NCBI GenBank assembly: GCA_900551995.1
Contig: URXW01000060.1
Coordinates: 1 to 6,704, forward strand
Direction: 5' to 3'
DNA from: an uncultured Eubacteriales bacterium
GTDB lineage: Bacteria; Bacillota; Clostridia; Oscillospirales; Oscillospiraceae
DNA length: 6,704 nucleotides
In this document: one piece after another, positions 3,142 to 6,704 of the stretch
Layout of the letters: each line of letters starts with the position of its first letter
How positions within the stretch are numbered: position 1 is the first letter of the stretch
The notes under the pieces: model-generated
What the model saw: the letters and a program-made list of their open reading frames with translations, nothing else
What the model was told of the DNA's origin: nothing
Database searches by the model: none
Made by a program: the position numbers and the translations under genes

Positions 3142-5433
3142 ATGATCAAGCTGCACAGCGGAGGCGTTCTCTGGAAAGACGGTGCCGTACACCCGACGCG
3201 GGAGGTGCCCGCCGCACGGGGCAAGACCATGGCGGAGCGTATTCTCCGCCGCCACCACCGGGACAGCGGCGACGGGCTGCTGCACCTGACCTTTGACAGT
3301 CTCATCTCCCACGACATCACCTATGTGGGCGTCATCCAGACCGCCAAGGCAAGCGGGCTGACGGAGTTCCCCGTGCCCTACGTGCTGACCAACTGCCACA
3401 ACAGCCTGTGCGCCGTGGGCGGCACCATCAACGCCGACGACCACGCCTTCGGACTGTCCGCCGCTATGAAGTACGGCGGCGACTACGTGCCCGCCAATCA
3501 GGCGGTTATCCACCAGTATGCGCGGGAGATGCTGGCAGGCTGCGGCAGGATGGTGCTTGGCTCCGACAGCCACACCCGCTACGGTGCGCTGGGCACCATG
3601 GGCGTGGGCGAGGGCGGCGGCGAGATCGTAAAGCAGCTGCTCCGCAACACCTACGACCTGTCCGCACCGCAGGTGGTTCTGGTGCACGTCACCGGCAAGC
3701 TGCGCCACGGCGTCGGCCCCCACGACGTCGCCATCGCCCTGTGCGGCGCGGTGTATAAGAACGGTTTCGTAAAAAACAAGGTGCTGGAGTTTGTGGGCGA
3801 CGGCATCGGCGGTCTTTCTATGGATCAGCGCATTGGCATCGACGTGATGACCACGGAGACGGCGTGCCTCAGCTCCGTGTGGGAGACGGACGGCGCGGTG
3901 CGGGACTATCTGGCACTGCACGGGCGGGCGGAGGACTACCAGCCGCTGCACCCGGAGGACGGCGCGTACTATGACAGTCTGATCGAACTGGATCTCTCCG
4001 CCATCGAGCCTATGGCCGCCCTGCCCTTCCACCCCTCCGAGGCGGTGACGCTGCGGGAGCTAATCGCCAACCCCGGCGACCTCCTGCGGGATGTGGAAAA
4101 ACGCGCCGAGGCACAGTTCGGCAGCAAGGTGCAGCTGCACCTGACCGACAAGGTAAAGGACGGCAGACTGCGGGTGGAGCAGGGCGTTATTGCCGGGTGC
4201 GCCGGCGGCCTGTACGACAACATCGCGGCGGCGGCAAGCATACTGGACGGCAGCGATATTGGCAGCGGAAATTTCGATTTTTCCGTGTATCCGCCCTCCG
4301 TCCCCGTGGAGCTTGAACTGGTCGAAAACGGCGTAACCACAAGGCTTTTGCGCTCCGGCGCAGTGTGCAAGCCCTGCTTCTGCGGTCCCTGCTTCGGTGC
4401 GGGGGACGTGCCCGCCAACGACGCCCTTTCCATCCGCCACACCACGCGGAATTTCCCCAACCGAGAGGGGTCGAAGCCGGGCGAGGGACAGCTGGCGGGG
4501 GTAATTTTGATGGACGCCAGATCCATCGCCGCCACGGCGAAAAACCACGGTATCCTCACCTCCGCGGCGGATGTGGAATACGACGAGACGGTGGAGAAAA
4601 ACCGCTGGTTCGACGCGTCTGTATACGCCAAGCGGGTGTATCGCGGGTACGGAAAGCCGCAGCCGGACACGCCCCTGCAATACGGTCCGAATATTGCGGA
4701 ATGGCCCGAAATTCCGGAGCTTTCCCAGAATTTACTCCTGCAAATATGCGCCGTTCTGCGGGATGAGGTGACCACCACGGACGAGCTGATCCCCTCCGGG
4801 GAGACGTCCTCCTACCGCTCCAATCCCATGAAGCTGGCGGAGTTCACCCTGTCGCGGCGGGACGCGGGGTACGTGCCCCGCGCCAAAGCCACCGCCGCGC
4901 TGGAGTCCCTGCGGGCGGCGGGAAAGCTGTCCTTGTCCAAGGTGCGTCACCTTGAACACATACCTGTACAAGAGGTTGATGTTCAAGTTGTACAGGAGGC
5001 GTTCCGCGTGCTGGGGCTGGACGAGGACACCGTGAGGCACGATCTCCACATCGGCTCCGTGATTTTTGCCAACAAGCCCGGTGACGGCTCCGCCAGAGAG
5101 CAGGCCGCCAGCTGCCAGCGGGTATTGGGAGGAAGCGCGAATATCTGCTATGAATTTGCGACAAAGCGTTACCGCTCCAACTGCGTGAACTGGGGGCTGC
5201 TGCCCTTCACGCTGGCACCGGAGGACAGCTTCGAGGGAGCGGACGGCGACTTTATCTACATCCCCCGCGTGCGGGAGAGGGTGGCACAGGGGGACGACAC
5301 GTTCCCGGCGGTGCTGCTCCACGGCGGGGAGAAAAAAAGCATCACCCTGTATCTGAAGAACACCAACGGCGAGGAGCGGGAGCTGCTGCTGCGGGGCTGC
5401 CTGATCAACCACTACGCGGCGAAAGGGAAATGA
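3142..5433 (+). CDS. Aconitase-superfamily hydratase (YbhJ-like), probable functional aconitase
   Basis: 763 residues, close to the roughly 750 of E. coli YbhJ and shorter than AcnA. Aconitases isomerise citrate to isocitrate through cis-aconitate on a [4Fe-4S] cluster. Key elements are present: SDSHT (141-145); candidate cluster ligands Cys353 (AGCAGG), Cys414 and Cys417 (CGPC within CFCGPCFG); TTRNFPNR with Arg436 and Arg441, resembling the NRNFxGR substrate-binding motif; and GDGSAR (647-652), where Ser650 and Arg652 match the catalytic Ser642 and Arg644 of mitochondrial aconitase. The swivel domain follows a linker at about 500-560. ATG 3142 is chosen for GAAAGGGG (3127-3134) just upstream; the frame stays open back to 2989, but that part covers the promoter. 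The isocitrate dehydrogenase start follows after 4 bases, so translation is probably coupled. Position between citrate synthase and isocitrate dehydrogenase supports aconitase, though YbhJ itself has no proven reaction that I know of. Confidence 0.85.
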   Translation: MIKLHSGGVLWKDGAVHPTREVPAARGKTMAERILRRHHRDSGDGLLHLTFDSLISHDITYVGVIQTAKASGLTEFPVPYVLTNCHNSLCAVGGTINADDHAFGLSAAMKYGGDYVPANQAVIHQYAREMLAGCGRMVLGSDSHTRYGALGTMGVGEGGGEIVKQLLRNTYDLSAPQVVLVHVTGKLRHGVGPHDVAIALCGAVYKNGFVKNKVLEFVGDGIGGLSMDQRIGIDVMTTETACLSSVWETDGAVRDYLALHGRAEDYQPLHPEDGAYYDSLIELDLSAIEPMAALPFHPSEAVTLRELIANPGDLLRDVEKRAEAQFGSKVQLHLTDKVKDGRLRVEQGVIAGCAGGLYDNIAAAASILDGSDIGSGNFDFSVYPPSVPVELELVENGVTTRLLRSGAVCKPCFCGPCFGAGDVPANDALSIRHTTRNFPNREGSKPGEGQLAGVILMDARSIAATAKNHGILTSAADVEYDETVEKNRWFDASVYAKRVYRGYGKPQPDTPLQYGPNIAEWPEIPELSQNLLLQICAVLRDEVTTTDELIPSGETSSYRSNPMKLAEFTLSRRDAGYVPRAKATAALESLRAAGKLSLSKVRHLEHIPVQEVDVQVVQEAFRVLGLDEDTVRHDLHIGSVIFANKPGDGSAREQAASCQRVLGGSANICYEFATKRYRSNCVNWGLLPFTLAPEDSFEGADGDFIYIPRVRERVAQGDDTFPAVLLHGGEKKSITLYLKNTNGEERELLLRGCLINHYAAKGK

Positions 5434-5437
5434 CGCC

Positions 5438-6652
5438 ATGGATAAGATCAAAATGACAAACGCCATCGCCGAGCTGGACGGCGACGAGATGACCCACGTG
5501 CTGTGGGGCATGATCAAGAAGGAGCTTCTTCTGCCCTTTGTGGAGCTGAACACGGAATACTACGATCTGTCGCTGCCCCACCGGGACGAGACGGAGGACG
5601 CGGTGACATCGCAGGCGGCGGACGCTATCCGGCGGCTGCGGGTGGGCGTGAAGTGCGCCACCATCACCCCCAATTTGCAGCGGCAGGAGGAGTACGGGCT
5701 GAAAAAGCTGTGGAAGTCCCCCAACGCCACCATCCGGGCGGCGTTGGACGGCACGGTGTTCCGCGCCCCCATTCTGCTCAAGCGGGTCAAGCCGGTGGTG
5801 ACGGGCTGGGAGAAGCCGGTGACGGTGGCGCGGCACGCCTACGGCGATCTGTACAAGGCGGTGGAGTACCGGGTGCCCTGCGCCGGGAAAGCGGAGCTGG
5901 TGTTCACCGACGAGAGCGGGCGGGAGCTGAGCCGTCAGACGGTGTACGACTTCCCCGCCGCCGGCGTGGTGCAGGCCATGCACAACCGGGACGACTCCAT
6001 TCTCTCCTTCGCACGGTGCTGCTTCGGCTACGCCCTGTCCGTGGGGCAGGACGTGTGGTTCGGTGCCAAGGACACCATCTCCAAGGACTACGACCAGACG
6101 TTCAAGCTGCTGTTCCAAAGGGTCTTTGACGAGGAGTTTCGGGCGGATTTCGAGAAGGCGGGGCTGCACTACCGGTACGCGCTGATCGACGACATCGCCG
6201 CCAAGGTCATCCGCAGCAAGGGCGGCATGGTGTGGGCGTGCAAGAACTACGACGGCGACGTGATGAGCGACATGATCGCGGCGGCGTCCGCCTCGCTGCC
6301 CATGATGACCAGCGTGCTGGTGTCGCCGGACGGGTACTTCGAATATGAGGCCGCCCACGGCACTGTCACCGACCATTTTTACCGGTGGCGGCGGGGGGAG
6401 AAGGTCTCCACCAACCCGCTGGCGACGCTGTTCGCGTGGAGCGGTGCGCTGCGGAAGCGGGGCGAGCTGGACGGGAACGGGGAGCTGGTGCGGTTCGCCG
6501 GGTGTTTGGAGCAGGCGGGTCTGGACGTGTTCGAGGCGGGGCATTTCTCCGAGGATCTCACCATGCTGTGCGACAGGACGGAGTACGTTGACCAGCCGGA
6601 CAACGAGACGATGCTGCGTCTCATTCGGGAGCGTGTGGAGGAGATATTCTGA
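5438..6652 (+). CDS. icd: Isocitrate dehydrogenase, eukaryote-like homodimeric type II; cofactor possibly NAD+
   Basis: 404 residues, matching human IDH1 almost end to end. It oxidatively decarboxylates isocitrate to 2-oxoglutarate. Visible motifs: KCATITPN (72-79), KSPNATIR with Ser94, Asn96 and Arg100, VFR Arg109, RHAYGD with Arg132 and Tyr135, catalytic Lys211, the metal-binding aspartates of LIDD (251-252) and NYDGDVMSD (Asp274, Asp278), and AAHGTVT (306-311). By alignment with human IDH1, the NADP 2'-phosphate contacts Arg314, His315 and Lys260 become Asp312, His313 and Arg259. An acidic residue at 312 would disfavour NADP+, so NAD+ use is plausible; this is inference. ATG 5438 has AAAGGG (5422-5427) inside the end of the hydratase gene and starts 4 bases after its stop. 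Together with citrate synthase and the hydratase it supplies 2-oxoglutarate for glutamate synthesis. Confidence 0.93.
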   Translation: MDKIKMTNAIAELDGDEMTHVLWGMIKKELLLPFVELNTEYYDLSLPHRDETEDAVTSQAADAIRRLRVGVKCATITPNLQRQEEYGLKKLWKSPNATIRAALDGTVFRAPILLKRVKPVVTGWEKPVTVARHAYGDLYKAVEYRVPCAGKAELVFTDESGRELSRQTVYDFPAAGVVQAMHNRDDSILSFARCCFGYALSVGQDVWFGAKDTISKDYDQTFKLLFQRVFDEEFRADFEKAGLHYRYALIDDIAAKVIRSKGGMVWACKNYDGDVMSDMIAAASASLPMMTSVLVSPDGYFEYEAAHGTVTDHFYRWRRGEKVSTNPLATLFAWSGALRKRGELDGNGELVRFAGCLEQAGLDVFEAGHFSEDLTMLCDRTEYVDQPDNETMLRLIRERVEEIF

Positions 6653-6687
6653 GGCTCCCGGCGGCGGAGAATATAAAACAGGGAAGC

Positions 6688-6704
6688 ACCCGGCTCCGCC
6701 GGGT
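6688..6704 (+). terminator. Probable operon terminator hairpin, cut by the window end
   Basis: ACCCGG (6688-6693) pairs with CCGGGT (6699-6704) around CTCCG, 35 bases after the isocitrate dehydrogenase stop. Bases just before the stem (GGGAAGC) could add pairs with sequence beyond the window. The expected T-run would lie outside, so the call depends on the next bases. Confidence 0.55.

Noticed and set aside
1..6704. CRISPR array, toxin-antitoxin pair, phage or defence operon
   Set aside because: No regularly spaced repeats, no paired small genes with ribosome-binding sites, and no phage structural or nuclease motifs were found on either strand.

Overview
The window looks like a piece of chromosome from a spore-forming anaerobe of the Clostridia, most likely a high-GC gut Oscillospiraceae type (Flavonifractor/Oscillibacter-like). 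That placement is inferred from three things: GC-rich coding sequence with AT-rich intergenic promoters, a fragment of an alpha/beta-type small acid-soluble spore protein (SASP), and a compact set of enzymes for the oxidative half of the citric acid cycle. No taxonomic search was possible.

Left part (1-1304). The window opens with the last 17 codons of a plus-strand gene (stop at 53-55; possibly the electron-transfer flavoprotein alpha subunit, weakly supported). About 1.07 kb without an intact gene follows. It holds a 14-bp inverted repeat (80-93/159-172), a hairpin (201-226), a strong terminator (252-288), a frameshifted and truncated MerR-type helix-turn-helix on the minus strand (about 314-414), two more long hairpins (531-560, 642-676), the C-terminal winged-helix end of an AlbA/AAA_4-type regulator on the plus strand (641-937) with its own terminator (982-1010), and a SASP gene that has lost its 5' third (1131-1250). 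This reads as a mosaic of gene remnants and insertions.

Middle (1271-1436). A complete minus-strand tRNA-Leu(GAG) has an encoded CCA, a consensus sigma-70-type promoter and a perfect 12-bp terminator hairpin, which also faces the SASP remnant.

Right part (1477-6704). Citrate synthase (minus) is divergent from a two-gene plus-strand operon encoding an aconitase-superfamily hydratase (763 aa, YbhJ-like) and a eukaryote-type (type II) isocitrate dehydrogenase (404 aa). The three enzymes would convert oxaloacetate plus acetyl-CoA to citrate, isocitrate and 2-oxoglutarate, the usual route to glutamate in anaerobes with a partial cycle. The 279-bp intergenic region carries one promoter for each direction and a 24-bp near-perfect AT-rich palindrome that could be a shared operator. 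A hairpin at the right edge is probably the operon terminator, cut by the window end.

The observation most worth a second look is in the isocitrate dehydrogenase: the Arg that contacts the NADP 2'-phosphate in type II enzymes is Asp312, suggesting NAD+ use. I see no CRISPR array, no intact transposase and no clear new multi-gene system.
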